Shown: positions 45,501 to 56,847, numbered from the stretch's first letter. The stretch: 64,000 bases of DNA from Coprinopsis marcescibilis (GCA_004369085.1 ML210243.1:41411-105410), one strand, 5' to 3'. Made by a program: numbers and translations. Notes: a model not told the origin generated them from the sequence alone.

Positions 45501-46618
45501 CGGATGCTGGAGAGGCGGGAGGTGAAGGTTCGTCCTCAGAAATAGATATTGACGGCGTAACGCCTAGGGAGCCATCTTTCAGTTAACTAGAGGAAAAACT
45601 GTTGAGGGACCACTTTACCTGTCGGTATTGAACTTGGAGGCAGGCTGAACTCTGAAGACCGAATGGTTTGACCTGAGCGTTCACGGTTGTGGTATCCAGA
45701 GTGATATCCCTCAATGTCCAAAGCAACGTCTGGAGAGTTTTAGGACATCGGTAATGTAAAAGGCAACGAAATCACTTACCGTGATGGTACTCGACCTCTG
45801 GGAGGTGTGCTTCACCACTCAAAACCTTGAGTGCTTCATCTACGCGTCGGTCCTGGTAATCCATCTCCGGAGTGCGCTCCCTTGACGGCGATGTCCGTCG
45901 ACGTTTCGATGCTTCAGACAGAGAGCTTTGCTGGTTGATTGTCGCTCTGGAATCAGACCGCTTTAAAAAGGACGGGACATGATTGGCCTGTTTCGGGGTG
46001 GTCGTTACCCTATCGTCTTCCTCCAGCCTCGCTTTGCCGTTTAGCTGAACAGATCCATCGACTTGGTCGTTGAGATCGAGATATTCCGGTTCTTGACTCC
46101 CTACTTCCTCTTGCCGAAGTCGAGCTTCATCAGCCTCCGACCTTCTTTGTTCGTCAGACTCGTCGTCATCTCGTCTTGCACCAAAGCGATCGGTGGGGGT
46201 CTCTGGAACGACTTCGGGCTCGGTAGGTTGGATGATTGGGCTGGTAATGAGGTCTTCTGGAACATCTCCCTCCGTTTCGAACACAAAGAACGCTTCCCCA
46301 GCTTCCCCGATTTTCATGCTAAACGGGATGGGGTTTCCATTGACAGAAACGTTGACCTGGGCGATTACCATTACTATGAGTAGCAGCGGAACGCGGACAT
46401 TTACGCACCTTTTTCTCGCTGGGTCTAAGTACCTGCCATTTTCCAAAGCGAACGTGGAACGGTGAGCAAGCCAGCTCCGTCTCGCCATCAGGTCCTAGTC
46501 GCTCAATGACGATGACATCGATGGCTCCAGTCAAAGTCGAAGGATTTATTGGCGGTAATTCCTTGTAGTACTGGTAGGGAGCACTGATAGCACTTGCTAC
46601 GCCCCGAATATAGTTCAT
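42510..46618 (-). CDS. PAH1: Lipin, phosphatidate phosphatase PAH1/NED1 family
   Basis: ATG 46616-46618 gives MNYIRGVASAISAPYQYY, the N-lipin amphipathic helix and domain (TGAIDVIVIERLGPDGETE, FHVRFGKWQVLRP, VNGNPIPFSMKIGEAGEAFF). A long disordered middle has Ser/Pro and acidic stretches. The C-terminal HAD phosphatase contains DYTDAVVVSDIDGTITKS (catalytic DIDGT), DGLGHVFAMIGRDWTH, YKIMYLTSRAIGQAD, PEGPVIMSPDRLM, and NRITDALSYRSVNIP, then FPPIHRKWTPEFTDFNYW. Beyond this is a tail of about 120 residues ending with an acidic run (EEDMDFDEDEEEDHDEYD) and KVPFL. Lipins convert phosphatidic acid to diacylglycerol (Mg-dependent) and influence nuclear membrane lipid supply. About 1,150 residues in about ten exons. 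Confidence 0.93.
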
Positions 46619-46796
46619 GTAAGGGAGAGGATGAGAGCAACGACGAACACGTGAAATGTAAACGCTCGCGGTTGGAGTTATATATATTATCGCGCCCAAT
46701 GAAGCTCAACAAGAGAACACTGACAAAACACATGTGATATGCAGTTTCTGGGCTTCCTTAATACATCTACTACTAAAAACAATCAGAAACCCATAT

Positions 46797-47373
46797 CTAA
46801 TGATGTTCCGCCTCAGCTTCGTGGTCATAGACTGGCCCTAGAGTAGGCTGAAAGTAATGTGATCAATGTCGTTAGTCCGGAAGGAACTGGGACATTCTGA
46901 CGGTAAACGTACCGGTGTATTTCGTTCCCTAGGAAAGATAGAAGACTTGATAAGCAAAGGTCCGCACACGTTGAAGGTAAGTCTTACCATTTTGTGCCAC
47001 CAGGAGCGGTCGGGCCTTGGGATCCCTTCAGTCAGCTGGTCAAAGGCCTCGGGTGAGGTTGGAGACATACATGTATACGGGTCAGGGTGCTTGAATCGCG
47101 CGAGTTCAGCCTCTGCTTTTTCGAAAAGCTGGGTCAGAGCACGGGGGTCGGTGACATGGCTAGAAATGGGACAGCAGTCAGCACTCCTGGGCCCTGGCGA
47201 ACAACGACGCGGTATAGGACGTACCGGTTTCGTTCGAACTGGGCTCTGATTTGAAGTGCTTGAGGTCGCCACTTGTCCCTGCGAATGGTCCAGTCTAGAG
47301 CATTCTTGAGGTGCCGTCTGTACAGTGACTTGACATAGAGACGATGAGTCGTTGAGAACGGCACCGTCGACAT
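46797..47373 (-). CDS. NDUFB9: Complex I LYR-type subunit NDUFB9 (B22)
   Basis: ATG 47371-47373 gives MSTVPFSTTHRLYVKSLYRR; the LYR-family helix (RLYVKSLYRRHLKN) is evident. Then LDWTIRRDKWRPQALQIRAQF, spliced to HVTDPRALTQLFEKAEAEL, ARFKHPDPY, then PDRSWWHK, IFPRERNTP, and a final exon ending YDHEAEAEHH (stop 46797-46799). About 120 residues. It belongs to the LYR family subunit B22 of mitochondrial NADH dehydrogenase. The gene has short exons, so a single-frame search shows only fragments. The start at an upstream in-frame M in MALVSELF was rejected because its context lies outside the family. Head-to-head with RRN3 (170 bases). Confidence 0.88.
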
Positions 47374-47543
47374 CGTGTTGGAGTGAATGAAATCGGTGGA
47401 CGCCGAGGCCCAGCGGAACCAGAACAATTCGCTGACTAATGCCAAAAAGTTGGGCGGAGCCGCAACGAGGACGCTAGCTCTCTCGACTCAATTCCTGTCT
47501 TGACGTCGTCGTCCGCAACGACCTCGAGCTCGACGTGTTGAAT

Positions 47544-50141
47544 ATGGATCCACACTCTAGAAGATCACAGTTCAACCAGCGTCAGCCAAGGTCGGGGCCC
47601 CAGACACGCCTCATCGACACGATGCCTCTCAAGGACCCATTAGCAAACCCGCTCAAATCAGCCCCAAAGTCAAAAGCACCAGAGCAGACAGCGGCCCTAC
47701 TCATGCGGCGTCCGATAGCGACGAACTCGCGTATAAAACAAGGCGAAAATCTTCGTCGTGACATGTATCTCGCATTCGTAAACAACGCACTCAGAGAACG
47801 ATCTCAGGTTCGCCTCAACTCTCCTCGATCTTGAGCAGTCGATTGATGTATTCACAGGGAAAGAGTGGCCCGTTCGATGAGCTAGTGAATCAATTCGCCC
47901 TCAAACCGTCAAGTGCGGATAGTCTTCAAAACCAACCTGGCCAATTGAGATTCTGGATTCTTGCCCTCTCGCATGTTGTCTCTCGTCTTGAGCGCAGCCA
48001 TTCTGCACTTGTCGAAGCCATTGTGAATATGCCATGGACAACACTGGACTCGGTGACAGTGAAGTCATATACTGTTTTTATCGGTATGCTTCTCAGTGCA
48101 CGTCCAGAGTATCTTTCGCTGGTTTTATCCAAGATTGTACAGGGCTTTACCCATCGTGAGTCCAATTCATGGTCATGTTATTGTACATCAAGTGCTAAAA
48201 CTCAATTCTTGTAGAATCTGGGATTCAGGCTCTTGATGTTGGAATGCCCGAAGGCTCATCGAAACCGTTGACACGACGAGTAGTATACGACCGCCTGCAT
48301 TATCTCCTCAGTCATATTCTCTCCCTCATTCCAACCTTGCCGTCAACACTCCAACCCCTTCTCGTTCGCCATTTTCCTCACAAACGACAAAATCAGCTCG
48401 CGCAGACGACCTATATTCGCAATATGCTTCGGATCTCAACGTACTGCCCCGAGTTGGCCGACAAGATACTTGCCACCATCATCGACAGGGCAATTCAGAT
48501 CGATGTGGGTCATTTACGGCGTCGATCATTCCATTAATTCTAACCGAACGACAGGTTGAGATTCAAGTTGAGCTGGAAGAACTGGATGACGAAGAAGACG
48601 ATGCACCCATGGCAGGGGTTTTCGAATTTGATCCGTTCGACGTAGTAGTCGGTCAAGAGGGAGAAGGCTGGGACTCTGACGAAGAAAACGGAAATGACGA
48701 TGGAGACGATATCGGAGATGACTTCAGTGACATATCGTCTGAGGGTGAAGACCCAGATGACGCGAACCACGTCGAATTGCCGACCAATGTCAAGCACGTC
48801 CAGGATATGGTCAAGAAGCTGGACGCGATATTGACTCTCATGTTTGAGCATTTCAGACGCACTCTGACTCAACCGCAACCTCCTCCACCCGAAGAACCCA
48901 CATCGTCTCCCGAACCACCATCCTCCTCAACACAATTAGATCCGGAAATACCAGTTCCTCCTTCCACACAAAACAGTGAAACTTCAAGATCGGAAGTTGT
49001 CCGCATGACATTCGATGCACTGCTGTCCATCTTCGACAGAACCATTCTCAACACGTTCAAGTCGCGCTACACGCAGTTCCTCATCTTCTGGTATACTTCA
49101 CTGGATCATGAATTTGCCGACATCTTCCAAGGAATGCTCGTTGACCGCGCACTGTTCTCACCAACTCACATTAGCGCCACCAGCAACCCGTCCTCGACTG
49201 CAGAGCTCACTCGTGCGGCGGCCGCTTCATACATTGGCAGTTTCGTCAGTCGGGCTACCTTTGTGGATAAGGAGGGTACTCGTAGGGTGGTTGGGGTTCT
49301 CTGTGACTATCTAAGTGCTCATTTGGATGGTGTCGACGAAGCTATTAGGGAGCAGGGGTCGTCCTGGATTGCGTCAACAACTCCATCGCAGCATACCATC
49401 TTCTATGCGGTCGCGCAAGCGGTGTTCTTGATTTTCTGCTTCCGGTGGCGAGACTTGCAAGAAGAACTCGATTTGGACGATGACCCCCTTTCAAGTCCTT
49501 CAAGGGCGGTGAAAGACAAGTGGATCCCCCATTTGCATGTGTTGAAGAGAGTTGTCCTGTCCGCTCTAAATCCTCTCAAGGTAGGCCCGCATTTAAGCTG
49601 AGAGGCAACTGCCATTTACTTACACTTTTCATAGATCTGCTCAACAGGTGTGGTGATGCAGTTTGCCAAAGTCGCGCATCAAACGGACTTTGTCTATTGC
49701 TACAGCATCTTGGAGTCCAACAAGCGTTCCGAGTACTGTTCGACATCTAATGGGACGTCGTCGACAGGGGCCGCTCAGTCATCCATGCTCCGCGGTCGAC
49801 TGAACGAAGAACTCAACACTTTCTTCCCGTTCGACCCTTACCGCTTACCCAAATCGAATGTTTACATTCAGGACGTTTACCGCGAATGGTCGTCTGTTGC
49901 AATTGGCGAAGAAGATGACGACGACGATGAAGAAGAGTTTGTGGATAGCAGTGATGAGGAGGATGACCGCACATCTCAGTCGGGGGCATCGTCGAATGGA
50001 TATCTTGATATACCCCGGGCGAACAAGCAGGACGATGATGATGGAGGGCTGGGGTCGTCATTGGTGGCTATGAGCATAAGCCCAAGAACTTCGGGCAACA
50101 CTTCAATCGTCATGGGCTCAATACCAAAACCCCTCTGTTAG
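47544..50141 (+). CDS. RRN3: RNA polymerase I initiation factor RRN3 (TIF-IA)
   Basis: ATG 47544 gives MDPHSRRSQFNQ. After splicing: ENLRRDMYLAFVNNALRER, GKSGPFDELVNQFAL, QLRFWILALSHVVSRLER, then TTYIRNMLRISTYCPELADK, an acidic loop with EELDDEEDD and DEENGNDDGDD, LDAILTLMFEHF, FKSRYTQFLIFWYTSLDHEF, AAASYIGSFVSRATFV, TIFYAVAQAVFLIFCFRW, WIPHLHVLKRVVLSALNPLK, VVMQFAKVAHQTDFVYCY, and LNTFFPFDPYRLPKS. These HEAT-like helices are the RRN3/TIF-IA hallmarks. RRN3 makes Pol I competent for rRNA promoter initiation. The C-terminal acidic/Ser-rich tail ends SIPKPLC. About 770 residues. Confidence 0.93.
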
Positions 50142-50437
50142 ATTTGTTGTGGCTTTACCAAATCATTATATATCCCACTGTTATCGCGTACATCCGCTAT
50201 CACCCTTTTACTATATTTCGCTTGGCTCTACCCAACTATTACTTGTTTTCTTGTTAATCGCAGAATAACTTGGCTTATGGCAAGCGTCGTCAACATTTCA
50301 TACAGGTACATATGGTATCGAGGTGTGGCTAGCAGATAGCAAGCCCATTAAAGTACAATAGATATGCCATACATACAGAAAGTTCGAAGATAACAGCATA
50401 TTTGTGTGAAGCAAGCGACATAACATGTCCTCTAATT

Positions 50438-51666
50438 CTAATTGACCTTCTTCCCTTTTCGCTGCCTTGCAGAGCGTTTGGGCGTCGGCGCAGGCGATTC
50501 CGCGGGACGGTTCTTTGCAGTTGGTTTGGGTGAAGATGGAGTGGGGGTGTTGCCTGTAGATTCTGGGCTGGACTTGATAGATTTGGGAGGTTCACTCGCG
50601 GCGACGTTGGCACCGGCCTTTTCGACGCCGGGTGGTCGGGGTGGCTGCTGTGGTTTTTTGTGAAGGAAGCTAAGGAGAACGGAGGCGAGTCCACCGCTAC
50701 CCAGCAGGAGGAACCATCGTGGGATACGGTTCATCGTTGTGTACCCTTTGGCCATCCAAACAGCGAAAATATCGAGGAGCCATTCCCTGAGAGACGTGTA
50801 AGAGGGAATGATAAAATGCTCTATAAATTTGTACTCGCCGTTCACCACCTGGTGCCCAGATGCTGCTCCACGGTGGGATTTGGAGGTAGCCCTCAGTCTT
50901 GAGGAACTCTCGAAGCGCATCATCATTGATTCGCATGTTTCCTGGACGGAAGAAGTACAGGGTTTGCCCATTGTCTTTCGCAACTACGACGTATGGTGCC
51001 CTGGTTTGTGGGTAATTAGAAATCAGTGCAGTAGAGTTGCGGGATTCGACGCACTTCCAGACATTCCATTTGGTGGTGAGGTAGGTGACGTCAAAGTAGT
51101 CGATTCGACCCCAACGGACAGCAGGGAGGTCACCCGCAAGCACGCTCTTGTTGTATGCAGAGTCGAACATCTCGTCAACCAGTTTGGACAAAGGCTCTTG
51201 CCTGTTCTTGGATACAGTGCTGGGGAGGAGACGTTTGGACCAGCTTTAAAAGTTGTCCTTGAAATATTACTCACATTGCAATGACCCATGTCCTATCCTT
51301 TGCTTCCTCCTTCGACTCGAACTTCTCCTCCTGTATGAGCTCTTTGTAGTTTCCGTCGGTAATGAGTGGGATACGGTCGTCCCATATCTTCTCGTTCAGT
51401 CGCTCTGTGAGGTTGACCCCAAGTTTTCCGAGGACAGACCCGAGTAGTCGTTCAGGATCGAGGAGCTCCTTCAAGCCTAATCTCGGTGCTTCGGGGTTCT
51501 GCACCGCTGGATTGGTGGATTGACCTGGTGTATACGTCGCTTCCGCTTCCGCGACTGTCGTTTCGTATACCGGCTGACCAGGCTTCCACCCCTCAGAGAA
51601 ATACTGCGCCTGGACAGACACTGAGCCAAAAGCGAGGCAGCCGAGAGCGAAGTGGGAGAATTTCAT
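50438..51666 (-). CDS. Secretory thioredoxin-like membrane protein, no CXXC
   Basis: ATG 51664-51666 gives a signal peptide (MKFSHFALGCLAFGSVSVQA). The luminal part has KELLDPERLLGSVL, KIWDDRIPLITDGNY, KDRTWVIAITV, then KLVDEMFDSAYNKS, RWGRIDYFDVTYLTTKW, APYVVVAKDNGQTLYFF, DALREFLKTEGYLQIPPW. The order beta-alpha-beta with TWVI...APYVVV resembles a thioredoxin fold, and similar fungal ER proteins exist in memory, but there is no CXXC active site. A membrane segment RWFLLLGSGGLASVLLSFL follows, then a Pro/Ser/Lys cytosolic tail ending RQRKGKKVN (stop 50438-50440). A chaperone-like or scaffold role is possible; this is inference. Confidence 0.72.
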
Positions 51667-52101
51667 GGTAAAGTTATCGTTTGAAGGGAAACCCTGTTAG
51701 ATAGGGTTTATATCTTGCGATATTGGATGCGTGGTGGAGGCTCTGAGTCAGTGCGGCCTTGTCGTTGCTGGTCGCCTGCAACAATAGGGCCGCAGAGTCG
51801 AACAATAGTGACGGACCTCGCGTGGCAGTGATGCTCGGGCCAATGGAATTGCACGCGCGCGCCTGTCGTGTTGCGTGTGAATCTGATAAGCTTGGCACGT
51901 GCTTAATTGGGGGCCATGCATCTATTCCTTTCGGTAATGAGTGACTACAGCGCTGGCATCACCACCTGGTTTCTGTCCTCTACGACGTCTCCGACAAGCT
52001 CTTTATCCGACCATACCCAGCTGGCCCAGTCCTGGATAGTATATCCAGAGGTCTCTCTATAAACAAGCTGCAAGACAGCTGCGATTAGACGAGGTCCAAC
52101 C
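51667..52101. promoter_or_regulatory. Divergent promoter, thioredoxin-like / KEX1
   Basis: 435 bases head to head. TATAAA at 52058-52063 lies 39 bases before the KEX1 ATG (52102). A short CG run (ACGCGCGCGC) occurs near 51853. Nothing else was noticed. Confidence 0.5.
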
Positions 52102-54549
52102 ATGATGGCGCTTTGGACGTGGCTTGTATCGCTAGCCCTGTGTTGTTATGTACAGGGCGCTGCTACAGAAAGTGGGTGACGTTTCTAAGGGATAACCAGT
52201 ATCGGCTCTGATCATATCTCTTCTCAAACAGAGATCCCTTCAGCAGCTTCATTCTATGTGCAGTCAATACCAGGAATTGTGCAGAACCCTGACATACCCC
52301 TACAAATCTATTCCGGACATTTGGCGGCAGAACCGAACATGACAAGAGTCGCAAGTAACGATGTTACCGCTCATCTCTTTTTCGTACTAGTGAAGAATAG
52401 GCGGGTTGCAGATAAGCAGCGGGTTGTATTTTGGTTCAACGTACGTTCGCTCGCAACCCAGCTATCATGGCTACTTTAGCTAACAACCTTTCTTTTGCTC
52501 TGTAGGGAGGCCCAGGATGCTCTTCTTTCGATGGTCTCATGATGGAGGTCGGGCCTTGGCGCTGGGATGGGAAGCCAGTAGGAAGCGAGTCCTTCGTTGT
52601 GAAAGAAGGCGGCTGGGAAGAGTATACAACCATGGTGTATGGTGCGTAACCTCTTGTGCTGCGGGCTTTCTACTTGTGGCTAATACAATAGCTTAACAGT
52701 CGACCAACCCCCCGGGACTGGCTTCTCCTTTAGCAGTACGGACCAATATGCACACACTATGAAAGATGTGAGTTCATTTGTGATATCAATCAAGAAGATT
52801 CTTCACTGACATCTGTCAGGCAAGTGGACATTTTATGGAGTTCCTCAAGAACTTTTATGCTGTGTTTCCCGAATACAAAAACGTTGATGTAGGTTTGAAA
52901 ACATCGAAACATGAACGTTTTACTGACTATATTGGTATCAGACCTACCTTGCTGGCGAGAGCTTCGCAGGACAGTGGATACCGTTTTTTGGTACAGAAAC
53001 CGACCTATTCTAGTTACTATTGCTGCTAACATATACACCTACAGCTGAGGCAATCCTTGATTCGAATTTCGGTGTTCCACTTCGAGGGGTTGCAATCGGC
53101 AATGGCTGGATGGATGCTAAGAGTCAATATCTTACCTATCTTGATTACGCTATGAAGATGAGCCTTTTGGAGGAAGGTACTGAGGTGAGTCATCATAGGC
53201 TCTCATAGATCTACAGTCTATCAACAGAACTATCACAGGACTACAAACACGTCAAGACTGAACACGAACGTTGCGAAACCGCATTGGCCAGCATCAAAGA
53301 CAATCCCGTTCATGTTCGAGAATGCGGCGGTGTCATCAATGGAATCATTCACAAGAAGAAGCCAAAGTAAGTACAGTCGAGCCAATTTAATACACTAATT
53401 GCTGATACTGTTTCAGGGTCGTCAATGGAAAGGAGATGTGCATGAACATGTACGACATACGGTATGAAGACACCTCGCCCGCATGTGGTTTGAACTGGCC
53501 TCCAGAAATGCATGCCATCACCCATTTCCTCGACGTGAGTGGACTCAGTCCCTTTAATCAGTTGTGAACTGAAGAGTATGTTATGCTTTCTGAAAATAGC
53601 GACAAGATGTTGTCAACGCCATTCATGCACAAGCCCGTCCTGGCGCGTGGGTCGAATGCCGCGGCGACGTTCACAGGGCATTTAAAGACAAGACTGAACA
53701 ATCTGGCGTCACCGTCCTTCCCAAGGTCTTGCAGAAGATTCCCGTTCTTATCTTTGCCGGTGATCAAGACTTGATTTGCAATTATGCTGGGCTGGAGAGG
53801 ATGATGAGAACCATGACATGGAATGGGGAGACAGGACTCGGAGTGAGTTGTGCGACCCAAGTTATTACCTGTCTTGCTCATCGAGTCCTTTAGACTGTGC
53901 AAACCAAAACGTGGAGCGTGAACAACACTAATGCTGGAACTTGGGTGACCTCCCGAAACCTAACCTATGTCAAGGTATTGTTTCGATGGGTTCAAAAGTT
54001 GAATATCCTTAATCTGACGCTGTTTCGCAGGTATTCAATGCTTCGCACATGGTGCCTTTCGACCTTCCTCATGTATCGCACGACATGATGCTTCGATTCA
54101 TGGGTGCCGACTTTTCAAAACTTGTTGGAGGATCAGCCAAGATCCCCAGCAGTCTCGGCCACGTCTCCAAACCTGTCTTTGTGGGAGAGGAAAAGCCTGC
54201 AGACAAGGCCACCGCACCAGCAGCTAAAACTCCAGAACAGGAGAAAGCCATGTGGGAAGCATACTATAACGCTGGTTCAGCTGCTTTGGTGCTCGTCTTG
54301 ATCATGTTGGTCATTGGACTGTTTACTTGGTATCGTGTAAGGAAGAATCGCCTGCGGCTGCCGGCGAATCAGACCTCAGAAGCTTATGAAGAGGAACAAG
54401 TTCCGCTTAACACTTCGATGCGGGATGAAGAGGCTGGCCCGTTGACTGCGACGAGGAAGGGCAAGGGGAAGGCTGAACCCGTTTTCGACGTAGGAGACAG
54501 TGACGACGACGAGCCGTATAATAGAACCGGCGATGGTACCCGCAGATAG
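52102..54549 (+). CDS. KEX1: Pheromone-processing carboxypeptidase KEX1
   Basis: Starts MMALWTWLVSLALCCYVQG (signal peptide), then FYVQSIPGIVQNPDIPLQIY, LFFVLVKNRRVADKQRVVFW, FNGGPGCSSFDGLM, VDQPPGTGFSFSS, the nucleophile GESFAGQWIPFF, GVAIGNGWMDAKSQY, the Asp in IPVLIFAGDQDLICN, and the His in VFNASHMVPFDLP. A membrane span (AALVLVLIMLVIGLFTW) and an acidic cytosolic tail (DSDDDEPYNRTG) end at stop 54547-54549. This is the serine carboxypeptidase S10 family, KEX1 type, which trims basic residues from Kex2-cleaved pro-proteins in the trans-Golgi. Many short introns. About 630 residues. Confidence 0.93.
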
Positions 54550-55142
54550 TTACTCGATGGGGTGTACAATGTTATATTTATTCTTACCTTATATGCACAA
54601 CGCACACAAATTACCCAAAACGATCCAGACAAAATTGGCCGTTGGTTGTGATGATGTCAGAACTGGTGCCGGTGAACGATAATTGAAATTTTTGTGCCAA
54701 AGAATTTTTTTATTTCACAAGAGTTTACGATGTAGATAATGGATGTTTCCGTCATGGTTTCGCCCGACTGTCAAAGCCACATAGTGGCACATCCCGAAGG
54801 ATGGGGTACAAGAGGCACAGGAATATGACGACGCAGATCCCTACAGCATCAGCCATCCACCTCGAATCAACACCGAAGCGGACTCGAAGCAGATAACGAG
54901 CGCATAGAGAAAGCTCATTCTCGTGAACACCCATTGTGAGGATGCCTCGCTCCGCTAACCTGAAGATAATCGCCAAACCAGTCGAGTAAACGACTAGCAC
55001 GGTAAACCGAGAGACGCTTCGGATGGTTAGAACGGACACTGAGGAAAACCGATGAAACTTTCGCAGCGGACTTATAAGAGGCCCTATTTCGGCAATCACC
55101 GGGATATGCTCACGGTCACGCGACTGACTCGATCACACATGG

Positions 55143-55166
55143 ACGCGTCGATTTTTTGGGACGCGT
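55143..55166. promoter_or_regulatory. Two ACGCGT sites in direct repeat
   Basis: GGACGCGT at 55141-55148 and GGACGCGT at 55159-55166, 18 bases apart. ACGCGT is the MBF (MluI cell-cycle box) core in yeasts. If used, it would act on the gene starting 55771 or on a minus-strand transcript from this spacer. Confidence 0.4.
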
Positions 55167-55592
55167 TCTTTCCTTTTTTGAATGACCTTTGTAATTGAAA
55201 ACAAGGAGTGTCTTTGTCTACTGCAGAAACAAGTCCAACTGCAAGGTTGCAGACTTCTTTAACGATGACAACCAGCCTTCGGCCATAAAGCTGTAAAGTG
55301 GCTCTCGCTCTCATTACGTTGCTAACGAATTCTCGACAGTTGTTGAGCACGGTCAAGTAGTACAAGGCCGTGCCTGTATTTTGCAATTTGGAGTGGCTAA
55401 TACCGCCAGTGGAAGGCAACCACGATAAGAGCACGCTTATACTCCCTTTAGTAGGCATTCTACCGTGCCGTTGCCCTTGCCAACCACTAGCTAGGGAAGG
55501 AGTGTATTAAAGGCGGACTGGGACAGGGAGTCCTTGTGGGCCACTCAAGCTGCCGCAAGAACACCACCTGTCCTCGCTGCCCTCTCTTCAAG

Positions 55593-55647
55593 GTAAGATT
55601 ATACTCTCAGAACCACGTATGTCTAACTTACTGCTTCTCGTATATAG
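55593..55647 (+). other. Predicted 5' UTR intron
   Basis: A 55-nt intron (CAAG|GTAAGA...TATATAG) with an internal CTAACTTAC branch-type element, upstream of the ATG at 55771 and after TATTAAA at 55505-55511. It does not affect coding. Confidence 0.6.
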
Positions 55648-55770
55648 ATTCATCGCCACAAACTCAACCAATCGCCCTCGACAACCGCCAGTTCCAATTT
55701 AATCCTCCTAGTCGTTTTTCGTTCTCTGATTTTGCTTCTTCTCTCTGCTTCCAGCTCAATAACACAAATA

Positions 55771-56847
55771 ATGTACAAAACTCCAACTCGCCGAAAGCCC
55801 ACATGCCAGAAGTGCGGTGCTTTCATGGAAGGGCATAAGCGCCTGCAAGGGTCGCCTGTTTGCCCTCGTACTTCCCCGGCGAGCTCCCTTCTCTCCCCAC
55901 CGGCTACTCCTGAACGTAATTACACGACGCCATCGGAAACATTGGGTACCACTGCCGAAGTTACCCGCACCCTCAACCGAGCCACATCTCCCTCAACAGA
56001 GGCCCTCAAGCTGACAAGGCTTCCGGGAGGAGGTTGGCACAGGCGCAACCCGAACTGGACCAGCGGGAGTGCCTACGATATTAACGCGATCAACAACGCC
56101 GACGTGAAGCCAACGCGAGAAGTGAACCGTCTCGCTTCCACCTCTTCCCTGGTCTCCACTGTATTGATTGGTGACGATGGGAGGACTATTCGCGGGGACT
56201 CGCCCGCGTTCTTCCCCTCTTCACAACCATCTCTGGTCTCTACTGTCTTAATTGACGACGACGGGAATACCATTCGCGGCTTCTCTCCTTCCTTTTCAGA
56301 CCTTCCTTCCCAGCCATCCACCATCCGCAATACGAGTAGCCGCGTATCAGAATGGCTCAAATCACGCGACTCGCCGTCGCTCGAGATACCAGAGACTACA
56401 ACCTGCTACGAAGGCGAGGAAATCTGGCCCAGTGACAGTCTCTCCGAAGTCGACGAGTCGAGAAGTTGGATGCACAAGTTGTCAAACTTCTCTGGGTTCA
56501 ACCATGCCGTCACCATTTTCCGGGTCAACGAGCACCAAGTGGGAGAGCTCCAGGAGAACGCGAAGATGAACGGTGTCCATGCCGCAGTTAGGAGGACACC
56601 TGGGCCTTCCGGAACCAGCGCCACAGTCATCATCGGGAAGAGCCAAAGATCTGTCGAGGATTTCGCCAACCACCGCTTATCGCCAATCTCTGAATATGGT
56701 CAACATGCGATGCCCGGAACTTTGGTCAGGGAGCGGCCCTCTTTCAACTCAGTCGGATTTTTCCAGGTCTTACTTGCCAGCGCCTTGACTGCACTTTTTG
56801 TGGTCTACGGCCTGCGCGCAACTTCTACGGGAGTTGCAATGTTGTAG
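55771..56847 (+). CDS. Uncharacterised zinc-knuckle, C-terminally anchored protein
   Basis: ATG 55771 gives 358 residues in one exon. Near the N-terminus is a C-X2-C-X6-H-X8-C motif (Cys12, Cys15, His22, Cys31) in RRKPTCQKCGAFMEGHKRL, a plausible zinc knuckle. An internal duplication of 22 residues (about 126-147 and 154-175, both SLVSTVLI.DDG.TIRG) follows. The rest is Ser/Thr/Pro-rich; a more ordered block HKLSNFSGFNHAVTIFRV lies near residue 235. The C-terminus has one hydrophobic span (FFQVLLASALTALFVVYGL) close to the end, suggesting tail anchoring. Similar knuckle proteins are found in Agaricomycetes, but I know of no function. The CDS has no intron, while both flanks show predicted UTR introns. 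Confidence 0.72.
   Translation: MYKTPTRRKPTCQKCGAFMEGHKRLQGSPVCPRTSPASSLLSPPATPERNYTTPSETLGTTAEVTRTLNRATSPSTEALKLTRLPGGGWHRRNPNWTSGSAYDINAINNADVKPTREVNRLASTSSLVSTVLIGDDGRTIRGDSPAFFPSSQPSLVSTVLIDDDGNTIRGFSPSFSDLPSQPSTIRNTSSRVSEWLKSRDSPSLEIPETTTCYEGEEIWPSDSLSEVDESRSWMHKLSNFSGFNHAVTIFRVNEHQVGELQENAKMNGVHAAVRRTPGPSGTSATVIIGKSQRSVEDFANHRLSPISEYGQHAMPGTLVRERPSFNSVGFFQVLLASALTALFVVYGLRATSTGVAML
56146..56295 (+). repeat. Internal 66-bp coding duplication
   Basis: Two 22-codon units (56146-56211 and 56230-56295) encode nearly the same peptide (SLVSTVLI, DDG, TIRG, SP shared). DNA identity is lower than protein identity at third positions, so the duplication is old and the peptide seems constrained. 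Confidence 0.7.

Larger units (their letters stand above)
54550..55770. other. Long spacer with paired ACGCGT and unassigned minus-strand frames
   Basis: 1,221 bases. Minus-strand frames at 55096-55458 (120 codons, real ATG at 55458) and 54752-55099 (hydrophobic stretches such as FTVLVVYSTGLAIIF and GICVVIFLCLLYPIL) abut each other and could be exons of one small membrane protein, but no family is recognised. Paired ACGCGT at 55143-55148 and 55161-55166, a TATTAAA at 55505-55511 and a 5' UTR intron (55593-55647) belong to the downstream gene's probable promoter/leader. Confidence 0.35.
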
